A DNA stretch of 64,000 bases from Bemisia tabaci (lineage: Eukaryota > Arthropoda > Insecta > Hemiptera > Aleyrodidae), in assembly GCF_918797505.1 (NCBI RefSeq), contig NC_092801.1, forward strand, positions 23,684,116 through 23,748,115. The letters are read 5' to 3'. The notes beneath the pieces are model-generated. The model had not been told where the DNA came from. It worked only from the letters and a program-made list of their open reading frames with translations, and did not search any database. Both the position numbers and the translations under genes were made by a program. Numbering within the stretch: position 1 is the first letter of the stretch; each line of letters opens with the position of its first letter. Below, in pieces: positions 43,002 to 54,989 of this stretch.

Positions 43002-43626
43002 GGTGATTCGATGGACGCTATATTTTGCGTCGGAACGACGTGCGATGTATCGCATCTGTTGCTTACATTTAGCAACAATCAGAACTATTGAATAACTATT
43101 CACTTTTATAATAATAATATTCATAATAATGCTGTGGATATGACTTTATTCACACGGGTTTATAGCGTTACAATGCGTATGTATATAGAACTCTGTTACC
43201 ACGGAGACATGTCTGGTTGAAGCTTAATTAGCTTTAACAAGGATTAGTTCCATTTTCTCGGCTACTTGTCATTTTTTTCGAATTTTAAGACTGCAATTCT
43301 GTTGCCAGGAGACTAAAGAATTCACTTACCGATTTTGACAAACAAATTTAACTTAATAAAGGCGTGGTTTTTTCAGGGAAAAAAATTTGCATCCGATACT
43401 GATATTGAAACTGCACTCGAATGCGATATTTTCTCTCTATAAAAAACACGCCTATGTTACGTTGCATTTGTTTGTCAAAATGGTTAAGTGAATTCTTTAG
43501 TCTCCTGACAACAGAATTGCGATCTCAAAATTCGAGAAAAATGACGAGTAGCTGAAAAAATGGAGCTAATCATTGCGATATATCACAAGTCGTTGTGACG
43601 CAAAATATGGAGTCCATCGAATCACC
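43002..43626. mobile_element. family H MITE, second full copy
   Basis: GGTGATTCGATGGACGCTAT to GTCCATCGAATCACC; flanks TTCA and GTAA are decayed TTAA sites. The left arm carries ~190 bp of extra AT-rich sequence (43060-43240) absent from the 2194-2633 copy. Confidence 0.82.
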
Positions 43627-45239
43627 GTAAGTCTTTTAATTCAACTAAGAAATAAATTACTGAGAAAGTAATAATAATGCTTCTTTCATTTGTGATTCCC
43701 AACATTCTCGAAGTATTTAAACGTTCTTTTGTAAAACAACTTCTTCGTTTTTCTCATTGATTTGTACAAAATCAGTTGCCTTTGTTGTATCGTTTCGACT
43801 TATGAGGGAAATCCTATCACAGTCATGATGCAAAACGTTGGATTAGGATTTACCTTTATCATTCCAAGAATGAAGCGTATAGTTCGTACGTAGGTACCTA
43901 ATGTATTAAGTTACCTACTTTGTATAACCTGATATGTGTAGCCTCATTTTCATTTCTGGCGCTTTATACCTAACGAAACTTTTATGTATGTATTTCTGAA
44001 AAGGTGATAAAAGCGAAAGTGCCTTCAATTTTTGAATAAGCAACACGCACATCCGTGGAACACGAATAATTGCATCAAGGAGCCACAGTCCACGAACAGG
44101 ATAAAAAAGTTGCCCAGTTTCCGGATTGGGCAACATAGCTCGGGGGTGTAACATTAGTATTTCCCAAAAATGGTGTGCACACGTCTTCGATGACATTTCC
44201 CGCAAAAAGTAATCTCCGAAAAGAAATTTTCGAGGTAAGTATGTCCATCTACTTTCATAATCTATTTCAAATTTTTATTGAAACGGGGTACGCAACACAA
44301 ATGTACGAAATCAAGTCAAGAGGGGAAGAAATACATCATGCGATTGCGTTGGAACATGGAGAGCGAGAAGATAGACAGCAAAAAAGTATAGAGAGCAAGG
44401 GTGGGAACTGATGTCTAATCGAAAACAACTTGAGTAAAGAATGACGAATCGTCTTGACGTAGCTGCTCTCGCTCTAGAATAAAAAGTTCTTTTTCCATTT
44501 CTGGGCAAGAAACTTTGAGCTCCGAGCTTCAAGTTGGCATTATTGCGTGCAGCTAATCGACCATGGAGCCATGCAAATCCAGTTCAGTGCGTTTGACCGC
44601 TGATAAGTAAAAAAATCAGAGGCAATTATGGCTGAGCGTTTTTAACAAAAAGCTTCGAAAGAATATAAAGTGAAAGAAGACGAGGTTCTCAATGTAGCCA
44701 TCGATACAATGCATCAATCGCTTTCATTCTGTGGAACTGTTCCTTGACGGGAAAAACATCTCCACAAGGAAAAATATATTCACCTTCCTCTGAGTCTCAT
44801 GCGTTGATCGTCCTGCGATTGTTTCATCTTAATTTGCCTGATGATTATCCCTCCAATAGGCTGAAATCATTGCTTGTACACGAAACTAAAGTATGTTTAA
44901 AAACATTCGAGGTATTAGTCCCTATAACCCTGCTATTTTTTATTGAATAATCTGTAAAACTAGGTGAGTAGGTACGTTGTGATTTTTTACGTATTTTTGA
45001 AGCTAAAATCCAGATTTTCAAAAGTCCACAGACTCGGAGGAATTTCAAACAGTCCGGAATTGCAAGAAAACGATGGCAGTAACATATCGTACCTTTTTCT
45101 CTCTCGTTTACCACACATGTTTAATTGCAGAAAACTTATTTCAATGTAAAATTATTCCCTCTTAAGTACGGAGAGAAAAAAAGACGTACCAGATTCGATT
45201 ATTTGATTCTAAAGGTTCCCAATATCCGAGGAAACTGGG
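43627..45239. other. no gene recognised
   Basis: AT-rich. A 96-codon minus-strand frame at 43915-44205 and frames near 44744-45150 match no family I know and lack clear splice or start signals. Confidence 0.45.
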
Positions 45240-45930
45240 CTCCTTGGTAGCCAGGGGGGTAGCCCCGGGGGTTAGGCGTCTTGGTTGTCAGATGGGGCAT
45301 CCCAGGACGGTGCTCCTAGATAGCCAGGTGGGGCAGCCCCGGGGCAGAGCTCCTTGCTTGCCAGCGGCCCGATTATTGAAACTATGTCAGCCCGACACGA
45401 CAAGACATAGCCCTATCTTAACCATGCAGTATATCGCAATTCGATGTCTTATCGGGCTGGTTTAAATTTCAATAATCGGCCCGCAGGGGGGCAGCCCAGG
45501 TGGTTGGGCCTCTTGGATGTCAGGTGGGGCAGCCCCGGATCAGGACTCCTTGGTTGTCAGATGGGCAACCCCGGGGGTTGGGCGTCTTGGTTGCCAGGTG
45601 GGGCACCCTTGGGGCAGGGCTCCTTCGTTGCCAGGGGGACAGCCGCGGGGTGCCTCATGTGGCAACCCAGAGGCCCACTTCCACGGGGCTACCCTTCTGG
45701 CAACTAACAAGTGCCCTAACAAGTTCTTGTAAGTGCCCTGCCCCAGGGCTTCCTCATCTGGCATCCAAGAGGCCCAACCCTGGCAACCAAGGAGCCCAAC
45801 CATCGGAGTGCTCCCCTGGTAACCAAGGCGCCATGCTCCGAGGTTGCCCCACCTGGCATCCAAGAGGCCCAACTCCCTGGGCTGCTCCACCTAATACCCA
45901 CGGAGCCCAACCCCCAGAGGCTGCTATAAT
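45240..45930. repeat. GC-rich minisatellite foldback
   Basis: The left half repeats variants of CTTGGTTGCCAGGTGGGGCA and GCCCCGGGGGTTGGGC; the right half (from ~45660) carries their inverse (GCCCAACC, GGCAACCAAGGAGCC). A separate small palindrome with family E-like ends (GCCCGATTATTGAAACTATG ... AATTTCAATAATCGGCCCGC) is inserted at 45368-45483. Several 65-145-codon frames rich in Gly, Pro and Leu arise from the repeat and are not genes. Confidence 0.8.
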
Positions 45931-46471
45931 AATTTAATGTTGTTCTGAGAGCTATTTCGCTGAAGCCACTTGAGCTCTCGAAAATGCAACTTTTTGTATC
46001 TACTCACCATATAAATAAATTGTCCTCTAGTTCCCTCATTATTGAACACCATTCATGCGCAGGACGTTAAATGAGAAGGTTTTTCGGAAGAAGGTTGGAG
46101 AAAGCACATGCCAGGGGGGAGAGAGGTTAATTGCTCCCCTCAGAATGGTGGGGCGGCCCTTATTTTAAACTTGACTATTTTTCTAGGACATTTTAGTCAA
46201 TTTTCCAATCGAGTTTGCGGTACTTTTAGACTTTTTTTTTCAAGTTTTGCCCCTACACCGAGCCAGTTTCCCTTATCTTGACATCTCTTGCTCCTCTTTC
46301 CCTGAAAAATCCTGGAGATGATGCCCCTGACAATAAGTAATGTAGGAAGTGTAAAAAAGTGCGGTTAAAAAATCCTAAGTATTGAGCGCTTCTCTAATAC
46401 CTACGTATTAGAGCTTTCTTGCTCGCTTTACATATAAATTCCATATAATACTGGGATGTTTAGGTGGATAT
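45931..46471. other. no gene seen
   Basis: Unassigned sequence. Confidence 0.5.
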
Positions 46472-46597
46472 TTGGATGTATTTCTATCAAACGGAACTAT
46501 GTGCATTAAGCCATGAGCCCTGAGACCCATAAGAATACGTGCTTAACAGGGCTCACGTCATAATGCACATAGTTCCGTTTGGTAGAGATACGTCCAT
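46472..46597. mobile_element. family I short palindrome
   Basis: TATCAAACGGAACTATGTGC and GCACATAGTTCCGTTTGGTA arms. Very similar to 59718-59845; a partial copy lies near 49898-49985. Confidence 0.82.
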
Positions 46598-47360
46598 TTC
46601 CTCATTTAAACGCAGTCCCGAAGCGAGAATACACGCACCACATCAAGGAGGTGAAAGATGACTTCAAACATTTCAGGCCAAAGGACAAAGAGGAGTGCCC
46701 AACCTTTTATTCATGACTCCGTCAACTTTTTATGAAGTTTCACTCCGCGGGTAAGTGATACGCATCGTTCGGTCGAATTAAATTTGAATAACTCGATCAA
46801 CCCATAAAGGGTCCAATCGGCACCGCGTGATCCCACCGAATCAACTCGTTTGTTTGTGGATTCAAAAGAAACTCTGTTTTCATACTTTCAGGCCATAAAA
46901 GCGCGGCACTTTGAAACCGGCAAACCGAATCCACGAACGTTAAAAAAGGTATTTTAGGGTGAACTCCAAAATGTTCGGATTCTGATATACCTCAGGTTTC
47001 ATTCAGAGATGGACTTTTGCGTTTTAAACGATCGTGGGCTCGTACAAATCGTTTTATTTACGAAAGGGCTCAAGCGGTAAAAATGCATGAGCTTTGGGGA
47101 TAGTGATGGAGGAGGCAATATAGAGCTAGAGGACTAAGGCACTTGGGCGCTTTCATAAATAAACTGTGCGATACGTCCGCGAGCAAAAGTGGAAAATAAT
47201 GCGATTCTTTTCCGGTGAGATTTAGAATTGAGAAGAGGGCGGTGGTGAGGGGGGGGGGGGGGCTGGAGGAGAGCGTTTTAAATACTGCGACAGGTACGAA
47301 GGCTCTGAAAGCTTCGCGCCGCGAAAGCCCGGGGCAGTGACACCTCTGTCTCCGAAGTTG
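46598..47360. other. no gene seen
   Basis: Unassigned; a ~14-base G run at ~47250-47263. Confidence 0.5.
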
Positions 47361-49005
47361 TCATGCCGCCGCACAGTAAGGCATTCTTATGGACGATGTG
47401 GACAAAAATCGGTTGAGGTGATTCGATGGACGCCATATTTTGTGTCAGAACGGCATGCGATATATCGCATCAATTGGTTCCATTTTTTCAGCTACTCGTC
47501 GTTTTTCTCCAATTTTGAGATCGCAATTCTGTTGTCAGGAGACTTAAGCACTCACACTGAAAAAAAAATATCGGTGTATTTACTAAGTGAAGGGTAAAAT
47601 TACCAAGAATTTAGGGTTCTATTTGATCCCAATTTTTTCTTGGTAAAATTACCATTCATGGCATTGGTAATCTTACCGAGAAATCTCGGTAAAATTATTG
47701 AACTTTCTCGGTAATTTTACTAGACCTTGGTAAAAACGACAATATTTTTTATCGACTGTGGTAGAATTGCCAAGATAAAATGGCAAAGTTACCGGGAATT
47801 GATTACCAATAAAAGTGGTATTCTTACCTGAAAAAAACAGAAAAAATGCCGGTTTTTAGGTAAGCTTACCAGTCTGTTTTGGTAAAATTACCAATAATTG
47901 GTAAAAAAGTGAGATGGTAAGGGTACCAACGGACCTTGGTAGAAACGCCGAAAATTTTTTTTCAGTGTTATGGACGATGCGGACAAAAATCGGTTGAAGA
48001 CGCTTGACTTTAAACAATGAAGATAGAAGCACCTAGATAGGAAAACCCTTTGACACTATCAAAGTAAAAAACTTGCGGGATAAGAAAATGTTGTACCTCA
48101 GGATTTTTTGCGCATTTTCCTAGAAAAGTTCATTTGAAGTTGGCAACCTCGCATTAGCCTTATGTTAACAATGTAAAAGCAACGTAAAACACCCAAAATC
48201 ATGAGCTGGAAAACAGTGACTCCGCGAGTTTAAATATTAGAGCCGAACACAGAGCGGAGCGGCACGCGCACTGGCGCCTACAAACCTAACAGGGATACTT
48301 CACGCATTGCGTAATGCGTGAAGTATCCCTGTTAGGCTTGAAGGCTCCAATGCGCGTGTAGCGCTGGTTACCCTCGCTCGATGCGCCACGCAGAGTGACA
48401 TGCTTATGGACGAAGCGGACAAAAATCGGTTAAAGGCACTTAACTTTAAATAATGAAGATAGTAGCACCGACATAGGAAAACCCTTTGGCACTATTTAAG
48501 TATAAAACACTCGAGGGATATAAAAAAATGTTTTATCTCAGGATTTTTTTTTTTTCGTATTTTTCGAGAAAAGTTGATTTGAAGTTGGCAACCTCGAATT
48601 AGCTCTATGTTAACAATGTAAAAGCAACGTGAAACACCCAAACTTTAACCTCCAATATATCTGATAGTCGCAAAAAGTCGCAAGGTCTTTTTGGTAGAAT
48701 TGAAGTTTGATATCTGAGGATTAAGAAAATGCTAACCACCCAGCGCATTTTGCGTTTCATGCGAGAAATCTTCATTTGAAGTTTACGCATATTCTCGTGT
48801 ATTTCTTATGAACCAGTGATTCTCAACCCATTTTCCGCCCACTTTTTACCTAAGTTTGACGCAGTTTTGAGTGATAAATTTGAAAATGAACCATCATTGT
48901 GAGTCGGAAGTATATCTTTAAGATGACGACTCCAAAAAAAATATTCAGATGTCGAGTTGTGAATTTTTTATTTTTGTCCACGGAGGGCCGCACTGTGCGC
49001 CGTGT
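47361..49005 (-). mobile_element. family M repeat with nested H and A pieces
   Basis: Matches 28803-29822 in opposite orientation: TCCACGGAGGGCCGCACTGT near 48978, GTTTGTAGGCGCC-type core hairpin at 48270-48355. Close to its start it is interrupted by half of a family H element (47417-47554) joined to a family A element (47555-47967), after which the starting sequence TTATGGACGATGCGGACAAA is repeated. Confidence 0.75.
47555..47967. mobile_element. family A MITE
   Basis: CACTGAAAAAAAAATATCGG to TTTTTTTTCAGTG. It sits at the break point of a truncated family H element. Confidence 0.85.
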
Positions 49006-49160
49006 CGCACCCTAGAATGACGCACCTCGCAAAAAATCCAGTGCTGCCATTTTATGTTATACCAAAGACTCTGGGGCTCCCGGAATTTTTCAAAAGTTCC
49101 GGGAAAAACTTCCGCTCGGACTTAATTTCGAAGATCGTCAAATAAAGAAAAAAGCATACA

Positions 49161-49576
49161 CACTGAAAAAAATGCTCGGCGTTTTTACCAAGGTCCGTTG
49201 GTACCTTTACCATCTCACTTTTTTTTACCAATTAATGGTAATTTTACCAAGACAGACTGGTAAACTTACCTAAAAACCGGTATTTTCACTGTTTTTTTTC
49301 CAGGTAAGAATACCACTTTTATTGGTAATCAATTCCCGGTAACTTTGCCATTTTATCTCGGTGATTCTACCAGAGTCGATAAAAAAATATTGTCGTTTTT
49401 ACCAAGGTCCAGTAAAATTACCAAAAAAGTTCAATAATTTTACGGAGATTTCTCCGTAAAATTACCAATTCCATAAATGGTAATTTTACCAAGAAAAAAC
49501 TGGGATCAAATAGAACCCTGAATTCTTGGTAATTTTACACTTTTCTTGGTAAATACACCGAGATTTTTTTTCAGTG
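49161..49576. mobile_element. family A MITE
   Basis: CACTGAAAAAAATGCTCGGC to TTTTTTTCAGTG; opposite orientation to the 47555-47967 copy 1.2 kb away. CA follows and precedes the ends rather than TA. Confidence 0.85.
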
Positions 49577-50238
49577 CAATTTGTCAAACAATTGGTCAAA
49601 CTGACGTAAAATCTCAAAATCTCGAGAAAATTCCGAATTAGGTGGAAATTTCGGGATGTTCTTTGGATCTTGAAGATTCCGAGTAAAGCTCCAAAGAATT
49701 GCAACCTTGTCGGGATTTCGGAATTAATTCCGGAAAAGGGCAGCGCTGAGAAAATCGAATATTCGGGAGCGGAAAAGGCGCGAAAGTGTATTATTCTGCT
49801 CCGAATTAAATATTTATCCTTTACGAAAGCCTGTCCATGGAGGTCTGAGTGGGTGGATCTGTGAAATATAAAATGAGTCATAATCCCTGATTTTGAGGTT
49901 CAAATGGACGCAGTTTTGCTAAAAGGAACTATGTGCATAGGGTTTGTATGCAACATACTTCCTTTTAGCATGAATGCGTCCGGATGAACCGTGGTAGATA
50001 TCCACCCTGATGAGTAGCCTCTTCTTAAAACATGAGGACACCAATGAAAAAAGGAATTCTACTGTGCTTATCTTCTCTTCACTTGGAATTGGATCTATTT
50101 TGAGGGATTTTTTTTTGAAGTTTTGCTGCCTGCAACTTTTGACACCTCCCACCTTCGATAGTTAGCCGCACGGAGAAAAATAACTATGATTAAAACTATA
50201 CCCAATCAATAACGCACGTTAAGAACTTATCAATAACA
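49577..50238. other. no gene seen; family I fragment
   Basis: 49898-49985 carries AAAAGGAACTATGTGCATAG and an inverted partner TTCCTTTTAGCATGAATGCG, a partial family I-like hairpin. Otherwise unassigned. Confidence 0.5.
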
Positions 50239-52114
50239 CTGCCGTGCGAAGGAAGAAGGCCGTATATGAACATTTGAGAGTTCCCAAATTTTCTTTGATA
50301 AAATGTTCATTTCTGAGGAAAGTTATTCATATTTTTCCTTGAAAGAGGTTGTTCCATCCCCCGTTAGATTTGGCCCCCTATCAAATATGATCCATCTTTT
50401 CAGGAGTGATACAGTAGCATGCGAGACGTTCAAATATGACGATCGTTTTGACTTAGGCCCCCCCAGAGAGGGGGGGCGGGGGGTCAAAGACAAAACCTTC
50501 AACTGCCTATAACTTTTGAGCGAAAAATCGGATTGAGTTGAACTTTTTTTTAAATGAAAGATCTCAAAAAGATCTATCTGCTGATACCAGAAAAATTGAA
50601 AAAAAGTTAAATTTAATGCAAATTTTTAGCAATTTTTCGATTTTTTAGGAGACAAAATTTTCAATTTTGTCGTGTTTCGGCACCGCGCAATGACTCTACT
50701 AAAACAAAAACCAGTTTTTTAGATTTTACACTCAATTTCCTATAAGATGCCAAAAACCGCATCTTGGGGAAACGTTTAGATTGCGAGCTATGGCTTGTCA
50801 AAGGTAGCCCCGCGCTGTTCGCATATCCTCCACGCGTCTGCCACCGATCCTGTTGCCCCTCCTCCCCCATCCTAAATGCAAATTAACATTCTACTACCCA
50901 GCTTTCGTATATATCTGCGTTATAGGTACGTGAAAATCCAGCAAGTTCGTGATTTCCAGTGGAATTGATGCTTTATATCTCTCACCCCCCCCCCCCCCGC
51001 CCAACCCGGCCACTGTGCTCCAAATATTGTGCGAAAAAGAATTATAAACATTTTCTTGTTACATGTTTTTGCTGATGTAGCACCCTGTGACTACGAAATC
51101 GAATTGAGGTAATTTTTTATCCCACCTCCCAACCTCCTTGTGTAACCTGTGTGTATCCTTGTGTAACTGCTTTCAATTCACTTAATAAATTACTTTTTTT
51201 ATACCTATTCTGTTCATTTTAGCGTGTAATCTAGAAAACAAATACCTCCAGTTAGACACAAGAAAAAACTATTACAACTTGTAGGCAGGGGAAAACTTCA
51301 GTGCCAGTGGCCGGGTGGGGGGGGGGGGGGGGGGGGAGCGAAATAAAGTATCAATTCCACTGGAAATCACGAACTTGCAGAAATTTTCACGTACCTATAA
51401 CGCAGATATATACGAAAGCTGGGTAGTAGAATGTTAATTTGCATTTAGGATGGGGGAGGAGGGGCAACAGGATCGGTGGCAGACGCGTGGAGGATATGCG
51501 AACAGCGCGGGGCTACCTTTGACAAGCCATAGCTCGCAATCTAAACGTTTCCCCAAGATGCGGTTTTTGGCATCTTATAGGAAATTGAGTGTAAAATCTA
51601 AAAAACTGGTTTTTGTTTTAGTAGAGTCATTGCGCAGTGCCGAAACACGACAAAATTGAAAATTTTGTCTCCTAAAAAATCGAAAAATCGCTAAAAATTT
51701 GCATTAAATTTAACTTTTTTTCAATTTTTCTGGTATCAGCAGATAGATCTTTTTGAGATCTTTCATTTTAAAAAAAGTTCAACTCAATCCGATTTTTCGC
51801 TCAAAAGTTATAGGCAGTTGAAGGTTTTGTCTTTGACCCCCCGCCCCCCCTCTCTGGGGGGGCCTAAGTCAAAATGACCGCCATATTTGAACGTCTTGCA
51901 TGCTACTGTATCACTCCTGAAAAGATGGATCATATTTGATAGGGGGCCAAATCTAACGGGGGATGGAACAACCTCTTTTCATGAACTTTAGGTGAATTTG
52001 CAAACAAAATTATATGATAAATTGGATGACAAATTTTTCCGAGAATTCGTAATTTACTAAGGGAAGTTTGGCAACGCCTGAAGGCTCATACGGCGTTCTT
52101 CCTTAGTACGGTAG
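50239..52114. mobile_element. family C MITE split by a 1.6-kb palindrome
   Basis: 50239-50344 is the left part (CTGCCGTGCGAAGGAAGAAG onward) and 51976-52114 the right part (ending TTCTTCCTTAGTACGGTAG). Joining ...CCTTGAAA to TTTTCATG... restores the family C consensus seen at 38300-38320 with no base duplicated. Confidence 0.85.
50345..51975. mobile_element. long palindrome with ~650-bp arms, no target duplication
   Basis: Ends GAGGTTGTTCCATCCCCCGT and its inverse. The arms match closely in opposite orientation, producing mirror-image 69-codon frames (50661-50870 minus and 51450-51659 plus) that differ by one residue. A ~250-bp unpaired centre lies at ~51040-51290, bounded by C- and G-runs (50985-51000, 51317-51336). 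No transposase. Confidence 0.9.
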
Positions 52115-52434
52115 AATAAATGTACCTCTCATTACGGGTAAAATTACACGAAAATCACGTCGGGATTGGAGTGGTTGGAGTAATAAATTGGAGTGGAGTG
52201 GATTTCAGACTTTTTTCGTGTGCCCAACTTGATTTTCGCGCGAATTTATCCTTGAAAAGTATTCAGTTGGTTGTATCTCTTGCGTGCAACGGACCCATGA
52301 GAAGCCAAAAAAACCTTATAAAAAAGAGTTTGCCGGAAAATGCTTATTTTTCGATTTTTTTAAACACGTTAGGTTCATTAAACAACTGACTTTTTTGCTC
52401 CTCAACTTACACAACCGCACACGCACATGCAATA
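52115..52434. other. no gene seen
   Basis: Unassigned sequence between two family C copies. Confidence 0.5.
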
Positions 52435-52917
52435 CTGCCGTACTAAGGAAAAACGCCGTATGAGCCTTCAGGCGTTGCCGCAAATTTCCCCTGGCAAATC
52501 ACTAATTTTTAGGAACATTTTTGAATGTTTGTCTATCAATTTCTCAGATATTTTTGTTTGTGATTTGATCAATAACGTCTGAAAATTTCAAGGGAAAACA
52601 CTCTGAATTATCCTCAAAAATAAACATTTTATCGAAGGAACTTTGGCAACCCTTACTGGAAAAAAACACATTGGATCTAGAGTCCAGACTCTTGAAAACA
52701 TCGACAAGAAAAATACTCTTGATTCAATCGGATATTTGCTTAAATCAAGAACCAAGCCTCTTAATTTGAGCGGATTTCCTTTCGATCCAAGCAAAAATCT
52801 GATTGAATCAAGAGTATTTTTTCTTGTCAATGTTTTCAAGAGTCTGGACTCTAGATCCAATGTGTTTTTTTTTCCAGTGCTCGAATGTTCATGCGGCGTT
52901 CTACCTTAGCACAGCAG
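52435..52917. mobile_element. family C MITE with nested family B MITE
   Basis: Family C ends CTGCCGTACTAAGGAAAAAC and TTCTACCTTAGCACAGCAG. At 52655-52879 a family B element (ACTGGAAAAAAACACATTGG to its inverse plus CCAGTG) interrupts the GGCAACTCTCGAATG block. Confidence 0.87.
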
Positions 52918-53209
52918 AATGCGATAAGCATGGCAGGTATTTTTTTAGCTTCAGAGGAAGACGACAGGGACGTTGACGACTTGACGAGACGTTCCTATGC
53001 GCTGCCTCCGTTGAAGGGGGAGGGGGTGACTTTTCGTTGAAAACGGAGGAGGGTGACGAGATCGGCTAATTTATGAACACTGTTTACGTGAAATACCTTG
53101 TGGTGTACCCATCTCAATGCGGGGGTGAATGGACTGTGGGTTTTTTGGCGGGAAAAATAGACTCTGGAAAATGCCACGCACACCGGCGAGGAGGTAGCAT
53201 ACAGACATA

Positions 53210-53458
53210 CTGCCGTGCTAAGGGAAAACGCCGTATGAGCCTTCAGGCGTTGCCAAATTTCCTTTGGTAAATCACGAATTTTCGGGAAAATTTGTAAATA
53301 TCTTTCTTCCAATTTTTCAAATAATTTTGTTCGCAATTTCACCGAAATTTTCTGAAAATTTCAAGGAAAAATATCCTCGGCTTTCTTCAAAAATAATCAT
53401 TTTATCGAAGGAAAGGCACTCTTGAATGTTCATACCGCGTTTTTCCTTAGCACGGCAG
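53210..53458. mobile_element. family C MITE
   Basis: CTGCCGTGCTAAGGGAAAAC to TTTTTCCTTAGCACGGCAG, complete. CATA precedes and CATG follows, similar to the 38211 copy. Confidence 0.87.
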
Positions 53459-54221
53459 CATGGTCTATATGATATCAGCTGAGTTTATATTCGACTTTTT
53501 CGTGAGCACAGGAGCATAGTGATGGACCGACAAATTTTCTCGCATCATACACAGTTAAACATTTTCGCGTTCATTGTCACTTCGGGTAACTTGGAGTTAT
53601 TTTTTTTTCGATCAGATCAACCAAAAGAACTTGGTTGATCGACCACATTTTTGGTTACATCGACCGAAACCGTAGGTTACTCTGAGACATTTTGGAAATG
53701 AATGTGTCTTGCTGAACTGATGTTTCTCTCAATGTCACTCAGAGGTTGCGACTAGCGGGCAGGTAGCGAGCGTACTGAACTATCATTAATGCGATCCCGG
53801 TTCGATCCTGGCGGCACAAACGATATTGCAAATTTTCAACCCAAAGATTTGGTCAATGCAACCGAAATAAAAACCAACCAAAAATTATTAACCGCACGAT
53901 AAGGTTACGTTGTGCTCTACTTCCCTTAACACAAAATGTCGGCCTTCCTTCATCTTAGATATTGAATATTGACGCTCTTTTAAGGCGATGGTTCTCGGTC
54001 AAATTTGGTGTGCAAATATCAGACGTGCTACATCGAGGTATAATACTTGGGAATTCTGAAGTAACGTACTGAAATTCAGAAATTTATCGTCGATTGATCG
54101 TTCGACTATCGAATCGTCTTCGAAAAAGCTGACAATCCATCCTAATGGTGGGACTCTCATACACCATCAAATCTGTGGCATTAGCGAATTGTGGTGAGTA
54201 ACACCTATTGCAATAATAATC
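53459..54221. other. no gene; tRNA-like B-box motif
   Basis: Mostly unassigned. 53735-53825 contains GATCCCGGTTCGATCCTGG, a good pol III B-box with a 4-bp T-stem, preceded by a weak A-box-like TAGCGAGCGTA. A full cloverleaf cannot be drawn, so this is at most a tRNA-derived (SINE-like) remnant. ACCAAAAGAACTTGGTTGAT near 53620 forms a short hairpin. Confidence 0.4.
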
Positions 54222-54880
54222 ATGGCCGGATTAAGGGGGTGGCCACATGGGCCGCGGCCCATGGCGGCAAATCTATAGGGGGCGGCAAATTTTGCAAATT
54301 TTTTAAATGTAGGTATATAGGATTTAGAAACAAAAAATACAAACGAGAAAAGGCGACAAAATCTCTAATTTTCTGAGAGTATAGTAATTTCTACTTTTGT
54401 CGTCTTTCAGTGATACAAGAGGCAGCACCTTCAATTAGTCGAGTTAAGAGAGAAACCAAACACGCAATTTAGCCTGGAACGGCGCGACTTACCTACAGAG
54501 AAATGATGACGAGGACTTGAGATGAAAAGGAAAAGCCCTCGGCGCGGCGATTGGCATGTAACACATATAAGCGCCTACAAGACTGCACGAATACTTCACG
54601 CATTGCATCAAACACAGTGCGGTCATTGCGGACAGCGTGAAACGGATAGCGCCTACATGAATGCATGAATACCTCACGCATTGCGGCAAACACAGTGCGA
54701 TCAGCGTGAGACGCATAGAATACTTCACGCATTGCGTCAAACACAGTGCGGTCTGCGAGGCGCGGCGGCGGAAGTTAAAATCATTAATCCACATTTATGT
54801 TTGTTTTTACATAATATTTTCGTTCATTTCTCATGAATGGAAGGCCTTGTCCACACAGAGATAGGTTTACGAAACTCAAC
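54222..54880 (-). mobile_element. family O element, partial, opposite orientation
   Basis: CATGGCCGGATTAAGGGGGT at the left is the inverse of the right end at 42880-42919. Internal TACTTCACGCATTGCG units and CTTGTCCACACAGAGATAGG follow. The far end (TTGCCGCCCATGGGC) is missing, so it is truncated. Confidence 0.78.
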
Positions 54881-54989
54881 TTTCGAAGCTACGAAGCTAA
54901 GAGAATGAGAAAAGAATAAAATATGCGAACAGGGGGAGGCAATGTAAGCTCTGCTAGAGTATGGCCCCCTCAAAAAAAAAAGATGTTTG

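Noticed and set aside
43915..44205. 96-codon minus-strand frame as a possible exon
   Set aside because: No recognisable domain and no convincing pair of splice sites or promoter in context.
45244..45937. Gly/Pro-rich frames of up to 145 codons
   Set aside because: Produced by GC-rich minisatellite units; frames exist on both strands equally.
50661..51659. Pair of identical 69-codon frames
   Set aside because: Mirror copies in arms of the 50345-51975 palindrome; no start context or domain.
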